Of a stretch of 42,910 bases of DNA, positions 5,739 to 16,130 are shown in pieces. Where the stretch lies: assembly GCF_003260265.1 (NCBI RefSeq), contig NZ_QITQ01000023.1:1-42910 (forward strand), given 5' to 3'. This DNA is from Roseovarius amoyensis. GTDB lineage: Bacteria; Pseudomonadota; Alphaproteobacteria; Rhodobacterales; Rhodobacteraceae. The translations under genes were made by a program, and so were the position numbers. Positions within the stretch are counted from its first letter, which is position 1, and the number at the start of each line of letters is the position of its first letter. The notes beneath the pieces were generated by a model that was not told the origin of the DNA, did not search any database, and saw only the letters and a list, made by a program, of their open reading frames with translations.

Positions 5739-7799
5739 ATGAACGCCTCTGCCACCCTCGACAACAGCGCTGCCACGCTTTTGCGCGACGTCTTCGGGTT
5801 CCAGGCGTTTCGCCCCGGCCAGGAAGAAATCGTTCACACCGTCGCCGAGGGGCGCAACACGCTGGCCATCATGCCCACCGGCGGGGGCAAGTCGCTGTGC
5901 TATCAACTGCCGGCCCTGATGCGCAAGGGCGTGACGGTGGTGATCTCGCCGCTCATCGCGCTGATGCGCGACCAGGTACGCGCGCTGAGGGCCGCGGGGG
6001 TAGAGGCCGGGGCCCTGACCTCGGCCAACACCGACGAAGAGACGCAGGCGGTGCACGCGGCCCTTGCCGAGGGTACGCTCAAGCTGCTCTACATCGCGCC
6101 GGAACGGCTGGCCGCCGGATCGGGGCAAGGGCTGTTGCGGCGCATCAATGTCAGCCTGATCGCCGTCGACGAGGCCCATTGCGTCAGCCAGTGGGGCCAT
6201 GATTTCCGCCCCGACTATCTGCGCATCGGCGATCTGCGCCGCGCGCTGGGGGTGCCGCTGGCGGCCTTTACCGCCACCGCCGACGCCGAAACCCGGACCG
6301 AGATCGTTGCCAAGCTGTTTGACGGAGAAGAACCGCAGATATTTCTGCGCGGTTTTGATCGGCCCAACATCCACCTGGCCTTTCAACCCAAGGACCGGCC
6401 GCGCGCGCAGGTGATCGCCTTTGCCGCCGCCCGCAAGGGCCAGCCCGGCATCGTCTATTGCGCCACCCGCGCGCGCACCGAAACGCTGGCCAAGGCGCTG
6501 CGCGACGAGAGCCACAACGCCGCGCATTACCATGGCGGGATGGAGGCCGAAGCCCGCCGCGAGGTCGAAGAGCGTTTCAACGTCGAGGATGACCTGATCG
6601 TCGTCGCCACCATCGCCTTTGGCATGGGGGTGGACCGGCCCGATATCCGCTGGGTGGTGCAGGCCGACCTGCCCAAGTCGATCGAGGCCTATTACCAGGA
6701 AATCGGCCGCGCCGGGCGCGACGGCGCCCCGGCCGAAACGCTGACCCTTTACGGTGCCGACGACATCCGCCTGCGCCGCGCCCAGATCGACGAGGGGCTG
6801 GCCCCGCCCGAACGCCGCGCCGCCGATCATGCCCGGCTGAACGCCCTGTTGGGCCTGGCCGAGGCCACGGGATGTCGCCGCCGGGTGCTGCTGGGTTATT
6901 TCGGTGAAACCGCCGGCGATTGCGGCAATTGCGACCTGTGCGACACCCCGCCGGCAACCTACGACGCCACCGAGGCGGTGCAAAAGGCGCTGTCGGCGGC
7001 ACTGCGTACCGACCAGAGCTTTGGCGCCGGGCACCTGATCGACATCCTGACCGGGAACGAAACCGACAAGCTGCGCGCGCGCGGCCATGACGGGTTGCCG
7101 ACCTTCGGGGTGGGACGCGACATACCGCGCGCCGCGTGGCAGGCGATATTCCGGCAGATGATGGGGTATGACCTGATCCGCCCCGACGCCGCCCGCCACG
7201 GCGCGCTGGTCGTTACAGAAAAGGCGCATCCGGTGCTGCGCGGCGAGGTGTCCGTGACCCTGCGGCGCGACTCGCTGCAAAAGGCCGCGCGCCGCCCCGC
7301 GCCCAAGGCGCTGGTGGCGGAAGAGGACGCGCCGCTGTTGTCGGCGCTCAAGGCCAAGCGCCGGGCGCTGGCCGAGGCGGCGCGCATGCCGGCCTATATC
7401 GTCTTTACCGACCGCACGCTGATCGAGATGGCCGAAACCCGGCCCAGGACGCTGGATGAAATGGCGCGCATTGGCGGCGTGGGGGCCAAGAAGCTGGAAC
7501 AGTACGGGCGCGCGTTTCTGGAGGTGATCAATGGCGAAGCCGAGCAATTGCACCCCACCCGGCGCAAGCTGGCGGGCCGTGATGCGGGGCCGCTGTTCGA
7601 CCGGCTGAAGGCGGTCGAGGCCGAACTGGCCCGTGGCGAGAACGGCGCCGGCAAACCGCTGAGCTGTTCACCCTCGCTGCTGGCGCGCGTCGCCACTGCC
7701 CGACCCCGCACGCCCCAGGACATGGCGCGGCTGCTGGGCGAACGCCGGGCCGAGCGTTTCGGCGCGGCCTTTCTGGACGTTCTGTCAACGGCGGATTAA
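5739..7799 (+). CDS. ATP-dependent DNA helicase RecQ
   Basis: A 686-residue 3'-5' superfamily 2 helicase for recombination and stalled-fork repair. Visible in order: Walker A TGGGKS with Lys51, DEAH box in IAVDEAHCVSQWGHDFRPDY (around residue 145), motif VI QEIGRAGRDG, the RecQ zinc-binding cysteines (GCRRRVLLGYF and then CGNCDLC), a winged-helix RQC part, an HRDC domain (residues ~540-610, RMPAYIVFTDRTLIEMAE) and a second, weaker HRDC-like repeat at the C-terminus ending RFGAAFLDVLS. ATG 5739 gives a standard N-terminus before the FGFQAFRPGQEE Q-motif. yaaA follows 34 nt later, so the two may be co-transcribed. Confidence 0.95.
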   Translation: MNASATLDNSAATLLRDVFGFQAFRPGQEEIVHTVAEGRNTLAIMPTGGGKSLCYQLPALMRKGVTVVISPLIALMRDQVRALRAAGVEAGALTSANTDEETQAVHAALAEGTLKLLYIAPERLAAGSGQGLLRRINVSLIAVDEAHCVSQWGHDFRPDYLRIGDLRRALGVPLAAFTATADAETRTEIVAKLFDGEEPQIFLRGFDRPNIHLAFQPKDRPRAQVIAFAAARKGQPGIVYCATRARTETLAKALRDESHNAAHYHGGMEAEARREVEERFNVEDDLIVVATIAFGMGVDRPDIRWVVQADLPKSIEAYYQEIGRAGRDGAPAETLTLYGADDIRLRRAQIDEGLAPPERRAADHARLNALLGLAEATGCRRRVLLGYFGETAGDCGNCDLCDTPPATYDATEAVQKALSAALRTDQSFGAGHLIDILTGNETDKLRARGHDGLPTFGVGRDIPRAAWQAIFRQMMGYDLIRPDAARHGALVVTEKAHPVLRGEVSVTLRRDSLQKAARRPAPKALVAEEDAPLLSALKAKRRALAEAARMPAYIVFTDRTLIEMAETRPRTLDEMARIGGVGAKKLEQYGRAFLEVINGEAEQLHPTRRKLAGRDAGPLFDRLKAVEAELARGENGAGKPLSCSPSLLARVATARPRTPQDMARLLGERRAERFGAAFLDVLSTAD

Positions 7800-7833
7800 G
7801 CCGCAACCCCAACCCGGACGAAGGAGGCGCACA

Positions 7834-8592
7834 ATGCTGGTCGTACTGTCACCCGCCAAGAAAATCGACATGGCGCAGGCTGAATGCCCCGGCACGACAG
7901 AGCCCGCCTTTGCCAAGGACGCGCGCGAGCTGGCGGAGGTGGCGCGCGGGCTGTCGGTGGCGGAGTTGCGCCGCCTGATGAAGATCAGCGAGGATCTGGC
8001 CCAACTCAACGCCGACCGCTTTGCGCGCTTCGGCGAGATGGATCGCAAGCCCGCTGCGCTGGCCTTTGCCGGCGACACCTATCGCGGGCTCGAGGCACGG
8101 ACGCTCGACCCTGACGAGATGGAATGGGCGCAACGGCACCTGCGCATCCTGTCCGGGCTTTACGGCCTGCTGCGCCCGCTCGACGCGATAGAACCCTACC
8201 GGCTGGAAATGGGCAGCCGGCTGAAGACCGCGCGCGGCAAGACGCTTTACGACTACTGGGGTCCGCGCATCGCCGAGGCGCTGCGCGCGCAGGCCGGCCA
8301 GATCGGCACCGATACGCTGGTCAACTGCGCCAGCCAGGAATATTTCGGCGCGGTTGACCTGGCCGCGCTGGGGCTCAGGGTGGTCACGCCGGTGTTCATG
8401 GAAGACCGCCCCGGGGGCCCGCGCATCGTCAGCTTCTACGCCAAGCAGGCACGCGGGGCGATGGCGCGCTTTATCGTTCAGAACCGACTGACCGACGCCG
8501 GGGCATTGCGCGAATTCGACACCGGCGGCTATGCGTTTCAGCCGGACATGTCGGAACCTGACCGACCAGTGTTTCTGCGAGGCGCAGCTTAG
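7834..8592 (+). CDS. Peroxide stress protein YaaA (UPF0246)
   Basis: A 252-residue YaaA/DUF328 protein. Family members lower intracellular free iron effects during H2O2 stress and bind DNA. Seen here: the starting MLVVLSPAKKIDM, the central RILSGLYGLLRPLDAIEPYR and the late VNCASQEYFGAVD, all family signatures. A clear GAAGGAGG precedes the ATG. It follows recQ by 34 nt on the same strand, which suggests a DNA-damage/oxidative-stress pairing, though no LexA or OxyR site is evident. Confidence 0.93.
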   Translation: MLVVLSPAKKIDMAQAECPGTTEPAFAKDARELAEVARGLSVAELRRLMKISEDLAQLNADRFARFGEMDRKPAALAFAGDTYRGLEARTLDPDEMEWAQRHLRILSGLYGLLRPLDAIEPYRLEMGSRLKTARGKTLYDYWGPRIAEALRAQAGQIGTDTLVNCASQEYFGAVDLAALGLRVVTPVFMEDRPGGPRIVSFYAKQARGAMARFIVQNRLTDAGALREFDTGGYAFQPDMSEPDRPVFLRGAA

Positions 8593-8625
8593 GGACGATT
8601 CCCGCGCATTGAGCCTGTATCTTTC

Positions 8626-8655
8626 GGCCCGGGACAAAGCCGCTGGCGCCGGGCC
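8626..8655. terminator. Hairpin between convergent yaaA and the histidine kinase
   Basis: GGCCCGG (8626-8632) pairs with CCGGGCC (8649-8655), a 7-bp stem with a 16-nt loop, in the 103-bp gap between two convergent genes. Neither strand has a good T-run afterwards, so this is only a possible bidirectional terminator. Confidence 0.3.
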
Positions 8656-8695
8656 CGCCGAAGCATCCGACAATATGAGCGTCCGATTCGGGGTT

Positions 8696-10492
8696 TCAGG
8701 ACGCCTTCTTGGCGTCCCCCTGCGGCAAGGGCGGGCGCGCGCCGGGCGGGCAGGCGTCGGTGACCTGGCCGATGATGTCGGCCTTTCTCAGCGGCTTGGT
8801 CAGGAACCCGTCCAGCCCGGCGGCAAGGATCGTTTCTCGGTCGCCGGTCAGGGCATGCGCGGTCATCGCCACGATGGGCACATGTTGGCCTGTCTCGGCC
8901 TCGAACTGCCGGATGTGGCCGGTTGCCTCCTTGCCGTCCATCCCCGGCATCGAGATATCCATCAACACCAGGTCGGGGCCGAAGGTCTGATACAGCGCAA
9001 CCGCCTCGGCCCCGTCCCCGGCGAATTGCAGGTCGATATCCAGTTCCTTGAGCATCTTTGACAGCACCAGGCGGTTGGTCTTGTTGTCCTCGGCCGCCAA
9101 TACCCGCATCGCGCGCGGTGGCTGTTCGTCGACCGCCGATGTGGTGTCGCCCTGTTCCGCGGCCAGCGGCAGGGACAGAGCAAAGCCAAAGGTCGACCCC
9201 TTGCCCTCTTCCGATTGGACCCAGATGCGCCCGCCCATCAGGCCGATCAGCCGTTCGGAAATCGCCAGCCCCAGCCCTGTTCCCTCAAAGCGGCGGTTGC
9301 GGGCGTCATCGACCTGGTTGAACTCGCCGAACACGTGCCCCACCTTGTCCGCCGGGATGCCGATGCCGGTATCCTCGATACTGATCTGCAACTCGAACGC
9401 ATCGTCGTCTGCCATCGCCCCGGTGGCGTGCACGATGACATGGCCCGCCTCGGTGAACTTGACGGCGTTGCCCAGAAGGTTGGTCAGCACCTGCCGGATA
9501 CGGCCGGGGTCGCCGACAAGGCGGCTGGGCAGCGTCGGGTCGCATTCGGCCCGGATTTCCAGCCCCTTGTCGCGGCTGCCCGCTCGCATCATCGTCACCA
9601 GCTCGTGAATGCAGCGTTTCAGATCAAAGGGTTCGGCGTGCAGGTCCAGCCTGCCAGCCTCGATCTTGGAATAATCCAGCACGTCGTTGATGATCACCAG
9701 CAACGCCTCGCCCGAGCTCTTGATGGTGTTGGCATAGAGGCGCTGTTCCTCGCCCAGTTCGGTATCAAGCAGGACCTCCGCCATGCCGACGATACCGTTC
9801 ATGGGCGTGCGTATCTCGTGGCTCATGTTGGCCAGGAACGACGATTTGGCGGCGCTGGCCGCCTCGGCCAGGTGGCGGGCCTCCTTTAGCTGGGTTTCAT
9901 AGCGGATCGTGTCGGTGATGTTGAGCGCGAGGCTGACGATATCGCCGGCGTGGCCGCGCTGGTCGATCAGCTTGATGTACTCGCCGCTCCACAGGCGAAT
10001 CACCTCGGGTTCGGGCGACGCTTCCTGCCATCGTTCCAGCATCCGCTGGCGCCAGGCGGCGGGGGCGTCTGTGCCGATGTCGATCACGCCTTCCTCGATG
10101 GCGATCTGCAGTATCTCGATAAACGAGATGCCGGGGCGCACGGTCTCGATGCCGTCGAACACCGACAGCCAGGCGCGGTTGGCGGCGATCATCCGGGTGT
10201 CGGCGTCGAAAAAGGCGAAACCGTCCTGGATCGTCTCGATCGAATGCCACAGCCGCCGCTCGGCGATCTCGATCTTTTCATTGGCGGCGCTGAGGTCGGA
10301 TTTGACGCGCGCGTTCTCGTCGCGCACGGTGCGGACCTCGGCGCGGGTCTTGTTGATCTTTTCCGACAGCGCCAGCGCATGGCGGCCAAGCTCACGGTTG
10401 GCGGCGTGCAGTTCTGCCTGCTTCTGTTCCAGCAGCCTTTCGGCGGCCAGCCGGGCGCGGCGCTCTTCTGCCAGTTTGTTGGCAAGGCTCAT
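8696..10492 (-). CDS. PAS hybrid sensor histidine kinase/response regulator
   Basis: A 598-residue protein with no clear membrane segment, hence probably cytoplasmic. Order: N-terminal coiled coil (residues 5-80, rich in E/K/R/A), PAS-type sensory domain (about 80-195, [20 protein letters not shown]), HisKA with [18 protein letters not shown] (phospho-His225), HATPase with N-box [17 protein letters not shown] and GTGLGLAIS, then a receiver domain with phospho-Asp512 ([13 protein letters not shown]) and Lys566. The ATG at 10492 is preceded by GGAGG; the 42 codons of open frame upstream look non-coding. No partner regulator is adjacent, so the output target is unknown. A phosphorelay through an Hpt protein elsewhere is expected. 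It is divergent from the alpha-2-macroglobulin gene. Confidence 0.9.
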   Translation of the reverse strand: MSLANKLAEERRARLAAERLLEQKQAELHAANRELGRHALALSEKINKTRAEVRTVRDENARVKSDLSAANEKIEIAERRLWHSIETIQDGFAFFDADTRMIAANRAWLSVFDGIETVRPGISFIEILQIAIEEGVIDIGTDAPAAWRQRMLERWQEASPEPEVIRLWSGEYIKLIDQRGHAGDIVSLALNITDTIRYETQLKEARHLAEAASAAKSSFLANMSHEIRTPMNGIVGMAEVLLDTELGEEQRLYANTIKSSGEALLVIINDVLDYSKIEAGRLDLHAEPFDLKRCIHELVTMMRAGSRDKGLEIRAECDPTLPSRLVGDPGRIRQVLTNLLGNAVKFTEAGHVIVHATGAMADDDAFELQISIEDTGIGIPADKVGHVFGEFNQVDDARNRRFEGTGLGLAISERLIGLMGGRIWVQSEEGKGSTFGFALSLPLAAEQGDTTSAVDEQPPRAMRVLAAEDNKTNRLVLSKMLKELDIDLQFAGDGAEAVALYQTFGPDLVLMDISMPGMDGKEATGHIRQFEAETGQHVPIVAMTAHALTGDRETILAAGLDGFLTKPLRKADIIGQVTDACPPGARPPLPQGDAKKAS

Positions 10493-10647
10493 CGCCCGAC
10501 CTCCACCCAGGACCAGCGGGATTGCCGTGTCACTTTGGGTGTGATGGGTAAAGATGTGCCTAACCGGTGCCGGCCGCGGCTGCGGGAAACCGTTGTCTGT
10601 CGCTCGGGGACGTGGCACGATGGCGATAGATTTTGAAGGAGAGTGCC

Positions 10648-13600
10648 ATGCTGCGCCGGCTTTTTTCAGTCATTCTATTGGTCATTGTTGCCGCCCAGGC
10701 CACGGCCCAGAGCCCGGCACAGGGCGTGGTGCCCGAACGGCGCGAGACCGTTATCCGGGACACCGATTTCTTTGGTGGCGACCTGCAGCCGCTCTTTGAC
10801 ACCACGCGCGAGGCCTGCCGCAACACCTGCATGGCCGACCCTGACTGCAAGGCCTATACCTTCAACACGCGCAAGAACGCCTGTTTCCCCAAGGTCGACG
10901 TGGCGGAAACAAAGCCTTTTGAGGGCGCGATCTCGGCCCGGATACTGGACACCGACCCGCAAGTGCTGGCGCAGGCCGGTGCGCGCGCGGCCGAGCTGGG
11001 CTTTCTGTCGCGGGGCGATCTGACCGCCGCGCGCAAACTGGCGGTCGAGATCGGCAGCCGCCACCCCGGCGGCCAGTACCAGGTGCTGGAGATGCTGCGC
11101 GCCGCCCAGGACCGCGAGGCGACGGGCGATCACCTGAATGCCATGCGCTGGATCGGGGCGGTCATCGCCGCGGCGGACGGGGCCGACCAGTGGGTGGAAT
11201 ATGCCCGTCTGTCGCTGGCCATCGAGACCGATAAACGTTCGGAAAAGCGCCAGAATGCCGAACGTGCGCTTCGCGCAGCGACCAATGCCCACCTGCGCGG
11301 CCTGACCCCGGCGGTGCGCGTCAACGCGCTGATGCAGATGGCCGAGGCGCTGGAGCGTCTGGGGCGCGGGCGCGACATGGTGCACGCCCTGCGGCTGGCC
11401 GAAGGGCTGGCACCGCGTCAGGACGTGACAGCCGCGCTTGAGGCGGCGATTGCCAAATACGGCTTTCGCGTCACCGGCCACCGTGCCGACAACGAAAGCG
11501 ACCGCCCGCGCATCTGCGCCGAATTTTCCGAACCGCTGGTCAAGGCCGGGGTCGATTACGCCCCCTTCGTGCGGCTGAATGATACCGGGCTGGTGGTGCA
11601 GGCCGAGGACCGCGAGATCTGCATCGATGGCGTCGAACACGGCGAACGCTATACCGTCACCTTTCGCGAGGGGCTGCCGGCCGCCAGCGGCGAAAAGCTG
11701 ATCCGCGATGTCGAGATCGCGCTTTACGTTCGTGACCGCAGTCCGGTCACATCCTTTCCCGGGCGCGCCTATGTGCTGCCCGCCTCTGCCGATGCGGCAT
11801 TGCCGATCGAAACCGTCAACCTGGACGAGGTCGAACTCAGCCTGCGGCGGGTGAGCGACCGCAACCTGCTGCGCACGATACAGGAGGACTATTTCGCCCG
11901 GCCGCTGAGCTATTACGCCGAGGAACGTTTCACCGCCGACCTGGCCGAGGAAGTCTGGACCGGCACCGGCGAGGTCGGTAATGAGCTGAACCGCACCATG
12001 ACCACGCGCCTGCCGCTGGGCGATGTGCTGGCCGGCCGCGCGCCGGGCATCTACGCCCTGACCGCCCGTGTGCCGGGCAGCGACCCGTACGATGCGGATG
12101 CCGCAACGCAATGGTTCGTGCTGACCGATCTGGGCCTGACCACGCTCAAGGGTACCGACGGGCTGCATGTGTTCGTACGCGCGCTGTCGGATGCGCAGGC
12201 GCTGGACGGGGTCGAGCTGACGCTCTTGTCGCGCAGCAACCGGGTGCTGGGCACCGTCGCCACCGATGCGCAGGGGCACGCGATGTTCGCGCCGGGGCTG
12301 GTGCGCGGCGCGGGGGCCGCGGCGCCGGCGATGGTGCTGGCGCAACGGGGCGATGACGACATGGCCTTTCTGTCGCTGACCGACCCGGCGTTCGACCTGT
12401 CGGATCGCGGCGTTGCCGGACGACCGTCCGCACCGCCGGTTGACGTGTTCCTGGCCACCGACCGCGGTGCCTATCGCGCGGGCGAGGTCATCCATGCCAC
12501 CGCGCTGGCGCGCGATGGTGTCGCCGCGGCAGTCCCCGACCTGCCGCTGACCGCGATCCTGACGCGCCCCGACGGGGTGGAATATTCCCGCCACCTGTCG
12601 GCCGAGGATGCCGCTGGCGGGCATGTCTTTGCGCTGCCCGTGGGCGCCACCGCCCCGCGCGGCGCCTGGCGGCTGGAGGTGCGCGCCGACCCGGACGCCC
12701 CGGCGCTGGCCAGCCAGACGGTTCTGGTCGAGGATTTCCTGCCCGAACGCATTGATTTCGAGATGTCGCTGCCCGAGGGGCCGATCCGCCCCGGCGACAG
12801 CCCGCCGCTGAGCGTCGAGGCGAGATACCTCTTTGGTGCGCCCGGAGCGGGGCTGGAGGCCGACGGCATGGTCATCATCCGCCCCCGGCGTGACCTGGAA
12901 AGCCATCCCGGCTATCGGTTTGGCCGCCACGACGAACAGGTTTCGGCCCAGACCGAGTTTCTGGCGGGCGGGACGACCGATGACCAGGGGCGTCTTGTCA
13001 CCGAGGCCGATATCCCTGACGCGCCGGTTGCGGACCGCCCCTATGAGGCGACGCTGCGCCTGTCGATGCGAGAGGGCTCCGGCCGACCGGTCGAGCGCGA
13101 AATCACCCGCATGCTGGCCCCCTCGGGGCCGATGATCGGTATCCGCCCCGAATTCGACGGTGTCGCGCCCGAGGGGGGCGAGGCCCGGTTCCGCGTCATC
13201 GCCTTGGGCGCAGACCTGTCGCCGGCGCCGATGGCGGTCAAATGGACGGTGAACCGCGTTCATACCCGCTATCAGTGGTACCAGGAATACGGCCAGTGGA
13301 ACTGGGAACCCGTCACCACCCGCAGCCGCGTCGCCACGGGCGAGGCGATGCTGGGGCAAGGGGTCGACCCGCTGGCGCTGTCAGCCCCGGTCGAATGGGG
13401 TCAGTATGAACTGGTGGTCGAGCGCACCGACGGCGCCTATGTCGCCGCCTCGGTGGATTTCTACGCCGGGTGGTACGCACCTGCAGATACCTCCAGCACG
13501 CCCGACATGCTGGAACTGTCGCTGGACAAGCCCGGCTATCGCCCGGGCGACACCGCCAATCTGCGCATCGTGCCGCGTTATGCCGGCACCGCGCTGGTGA

Positions 13601-16089
13601 CGGTGATGTCCAACCGGGTCATCGACATGCAGGCCGTCGAGGTCAGCGAGGGTGAGAACATCATCCCCCTCGCCGTAACCGATGACTGGGGCGCCGGCGC
13701 CTATGTCACCGCCCAGGTGATCCGGCCCATGAACGTGGCAGCCGGGCACAATCCCGCGCGCGCACTGGGCCTGTCCTATGCGGCGATCGCCCCGGGCGAC
13801 CGGAAGTTGACGGTCGATATCGAAGCGGCGGAACTGACGCGCCCGCGCGGCCCGCTGGATGTCAGCGTGTCCGTCGACGGCGTGGCCGAGGGCGAAACCG
13901 CCTATGTGACCCTTGCCGCCGTCGATCTGGGTATTCTCAACCTCACCGGCTTCGACAGCCCCGACCCGGTGGGTCACTATTTTGGTCAGCGCCGCCTGGG
14001 CGTGGAAATCCGCGACCTTTACGGCCGCCTCATCGACGGGCTGAACGGGGCCGAGGGGCGCGTGCGCTCGGGCGGTGATGCGGGCGGCGGCGGCTTTCAG
14101 TCGCCCCCGCCGCAAGAGGAACTGGTGGCGTTCTTTTCCGGCCCGCTGACGGTGGGCGCGGATGGCATGGCGCAGGCCAGTTTCGATATCCCCGATTTCA
14201 ACGGCACGGTGCGGTTGATGGCCGTGGCGTGGTCGCCCCGCGCCGTGGGGCAGGCCGCGCGCGACGTGCTGGTGCGCGATCCCGTGGTCATCACGGCGTC
14301 GCTGCCACGTTTCATGGCGCCAGGTGATGCAAGCCAAATGTTGCTGGAAATCACCCATGCCGATGGCCCAACCGGGCGGATGGGGCTCGACATCACCACA
14401 GCGGGGCTGACTCTTGGCGGCGGCATGCCGTCGGGCATCGACCTGGGCGAGGGCGAAAAGGCAACGCTGTCGATCCCGGTCGTGGCAAGGGAGGTCGGCG
14501 ATCACACCCTGCGGGTTGCGCTGACCACGCCGGACGGGCGGCAACTGACCAAGTCGCTCACGCTGGGCGTGCGCAGCAACGACCCCGAAGTTGCGGTCAC
14601 GCGGCGGTTCTCGCTGGGCGCTGGCGAACGCTTCGCGCTGGATGACAACGTCTTTGCCGATCTGCGCCCCGGCAGCGGCAGCGCTGTGGTTTCGGCCGGG
14701 CCGCTGGCCAAGCTCAACGCGCCGGCGTTGCTGACCGCGCTTGACCGTTATCCCTATGGCTGCACCGAACAGGTCGCTTCGCAGGCGATGCCGCTGCTCT
14801 ATTTCGACACGGTCGCGCAGGCGCTTGGCCTGGGCGGCGGCGAGCAGGCCCAAAAGCGGATCGGAGAGGCCATCGCCAAGGTTCTGTCGCGGCAATCCAG
14901 CGGTGGCAGCTTTGGCCTGTGGCGTCCCGATTCGGGTGATTTCTGGCTGGATGCCTATGTCACCGACTTCCTGTCGCGGGCACGGGCGCAGGGGCATGCG
15001 GTGCCCGAGCGTGCCTTTGCCATGGCGATGGACAACCTGCGCAACCGCGTCAACTATGCACCCGATTTCGACAAGGGCGGCGAGGACGTGGCCTATGCGC
15101 TGATGGTGCTGGCGCGCGAGGGCGCGGCGCGGATGGGCGATTTGCGCTATTACGCCGACGTCAAGGCTGATGCGCTGGCCACGCCACTGGCGCTGGCCCA
15201 GCTTGGCGCGGCGCTGGCGGCCTATGGTGACCAGACCCGTGCCGACCGCATGTTCGCCGCTGCCCAGCGCCGCATCAGTGGCGAGGACCGGCAGGCGGAA
15301 AGCCAGCTATGGCGGGCCGACTATGGCACCAGGCTGCGTGACCGCGCGGGCCTGTTGGCGCTGGCCACCGAGGCCGGCAGCACCGCGATCGACCGGGGCG
15401 CGCTGACGGATGCGCTGGGTCAGGCCGGGCCGCACTTGTCGACGCAGGAACAGGCCTGGACGCTGCTGGCGGCGCGGGCGCTGATCGACGATCCGGCGCT
15501 GGCCGGGCTTGCCGTCGATGGCGTGCCGGTTTCCGGCCCGCTGGTGCGCCGGGTCGCGGCGACAGAGGCGCCGTTAGAGATCGCCAACACCGGACAGGCG
15601 GCAGCCGACATCACGCTGACGACGCTGGGGGTGCCACAGGTGGCGCCGGATGCGGGCGGCTATGGCTACGCGATCTCGCGCGGCTATTACACGCTCGATG
15701 GTGACGAGGTCTCGCTCGACAGCGTTGCCACCGGCACGCGGCTGATGGCGGTGATCGAGGTCACGCCGTTCGAGAAGGGTGAGGCGCGGCTGATCATCAA
15801 CGACCCGCTGCCGGCGGGGCTGGAGATCGACAACCCCAACCTGCTGCAATCAGGTGGGGTGGGCGTGCATGAATGGCTGGACCCGGCGCCCGCGCAACAT
15901 GCCGAGTTCCGGTCAGACCGGTTCATCGCGGCGGTTGATTGGCGCTCGGACAAGGCGTTCGAGCTGGCCTATATCGTGCGTGCGGTAACGCCCGGCCTTT
16001 ATCACCACCCGGCTGCCACGGTCGAGGACATGTACCGCCCCGCCTATCGGGCGCACACGGCGACCGGGCGCATGCGCGTGACCGAGTGA
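10648..16089 (+). CDS. Alpha-2-macroglobulin family protein with N-terminal PAN/Apple domain
   Basis: A 1813-residue secreted protein. The signal peptide covers residues 1-20 (LLVIVAAQATA) and has no lipobox cysteine, so the protein should be free in the periplasm, unlike lipoprotein ECAM of E. coli. Residues ~50-80 form an Apple/PAN-like disulphide module (CRNTCMADPDCKAYTFNTRK). MG domains follow, then the thioester motif YPYGCTEQ, with Cys1372 and Gln1375 intact, inside an alpha-hexagonal toroid region. The family traps proteases by covalent attachment through the thioester. GAAGGAGA precedes ATG 10648, which was preferred to the upstream TTG/other starts. pbpC follows 41 nt later: the usual pairing, thought to join protease defence with peptidoglycan repair. 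Confidence 0.93.
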   Translation: MLRRLFSVILLVIVAAQATAQSPAQGVVPERRETVIRDTDFFGGDLQPLFDTTREACRNTCMADPDCKAYTFNTRKNACFPKVDVAETKPFEGAISARILDTDPQVLAQAGARAAELGFLSRGDLTAARKLAVEIGSRHPGGQYQVLEMLRAAQDREATGDHLNAMRWIGAVIAAADGADQWVEYARLSLAIETDKRSEKRQNAERALRAATNAHLRGLTPAVRVNALMQMAEALERLGRGRDMVHALRLAEGLAPRQDVTAALEAAIAKYGFRVTGHRADNESDRPRICAEFSEPLVKAGVDYAPFVRLNDTGLVVQAEDREICIDGVEHGERYTVTFREGLPAASGEKLIRDVEIALYVRDRSPVTSFPGRAYVLPASADAALPIETVNLDEVELSLRRVSDRNLLRTIQEDYFARPLSYYAEERFTADLAEEVWTGTGEVGNELNRTMTTRLPLGDVLAGRAPGIYALTARVPGSDPYDADAATQWFVLTDLGLTTLKGTDGLHVFVRALSDAQALDGVELTLLSRSNRVLGTVATDAQGHAMFAPGLVRGAGAAAPAMVLAQRGDDDMAFLSLTDPAFDLSDRGVAGRPSAPPVDVFLATDRGAYRAGEVIHATALARDGVAAAVPDLPLTAILTRPDGVEYSRHLSAEDAAGGHVFALPVGATAPRGAWRLEVRADPDAPALASQTVLVEDFLPERIDFEMSLPEGPIRPGDSPPLSVEARYLFGAPGAGLEADGMVIIRPRRDLESHPGYRFGRHDEQVSAQTEFLAGGTTDDQGRLVTEADIPDAPVADRPYEATLRLSMREGSGRPVEREITRMLAPSGPMIGIRPEFDGVAPEGGEARFRVIALGADLSPAPMAVKWTVNRVHTRYQWYQEYGQWNWEPVTTRSRVATGEAMLGQGVDPLALSAPVEWGQYELVVERTDGAYVAASVDFYAGWYAPADTSSTPDMLELSLDKPGYRPGDTANLRIVPRYAGTALVTVMSNRVIDMQAVEVSEGENIIPLAVTDDWGAGAYVTAQVIRPMNVAAGHNPARALGLSYAAIAPGDRKLTVDIEAAELTRPRGPLDVSVSVDGVAEGETAYVTLAAVDLGILNLTGFDSPDPVGHYFGQRRLGVEIRDLYGRLIDGLNGAEGRVRSGGDAGGGGFQSPPPQEELVAFFSGPLTVGADGMAQASFDIPDFNGTVRLMAVAWSPRAVGQAARDVLVRDPVVITASLPRFMAPGDASQMLLEITHADGPTGRMGLDITTAGLTLGGGMPSGIDLGEGEKATLSIPVVAREVGDHTLRVALTTPDGRQLTKSLTLGVRSNDPEVAVTRRFSLGAGERFALDDNVFADLRPGSGSAVVSAGPLAKLNAPALLTALDRYPYGCTEQVASQAMPLLYFDTVAQALGLGGGEQAQKRIGEAIAKVLSRQSSGGSFGLWRPDSGDFWLDAYVTDFLSRARAQGHAVPERAFAMAMDNLRNRVNYAPDFDKGGEDVAYALMVLAREGAARMGDLRYYADVKADALATPLALAQLGAALAAYGDQTRADRMFAAAQRRISGEDRQAESQLWRADYGTRLRDRAGLLALATEAGSTAIDRGALTDALGQAGPHLSTQEQAWTLLAARALIDDPALAGLAVDGVPVSGPLVRRVAATEAPLEIANTGQAAADITLTTLGVPQVAPDAGGYGYAISRGYYTLDGDEVSLDSVATGTRLMAVIEVTPFEKGEARLIINDPLPAGLEIDNPNLLQSGGVGVHEWLDPAPAQHAEFRSDRFIAAVDWRSDKAFELAYIVRAVTPGLYHHPAATVEDMYRPAYRAHTATGRMRVTE

Positions 16090-16130
16090 GCGGGTTCCGC
16101 CCACCGGTCATGCCCTTGGCGAGATAGGCC

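Noticed and set aside
5383..5742. 119-codon frame before recQ
   Set aside because: Runs through the palindromic repeat and has no family resemblance.
5451..7553. 700-codon open frame antisense to recQ
   Set aside because: Recq on the plus strand has all helicase motifs; the antisense frame has no family features and follows from high-GC codon use.
10675..13359. 894-codon open frame antisense to the alpha-2-macroglobulin gene
   Set aside because: Mirror frame of a real gene with signal peptide and thioester; composition rich in R/G/Q/H, no start or domain.
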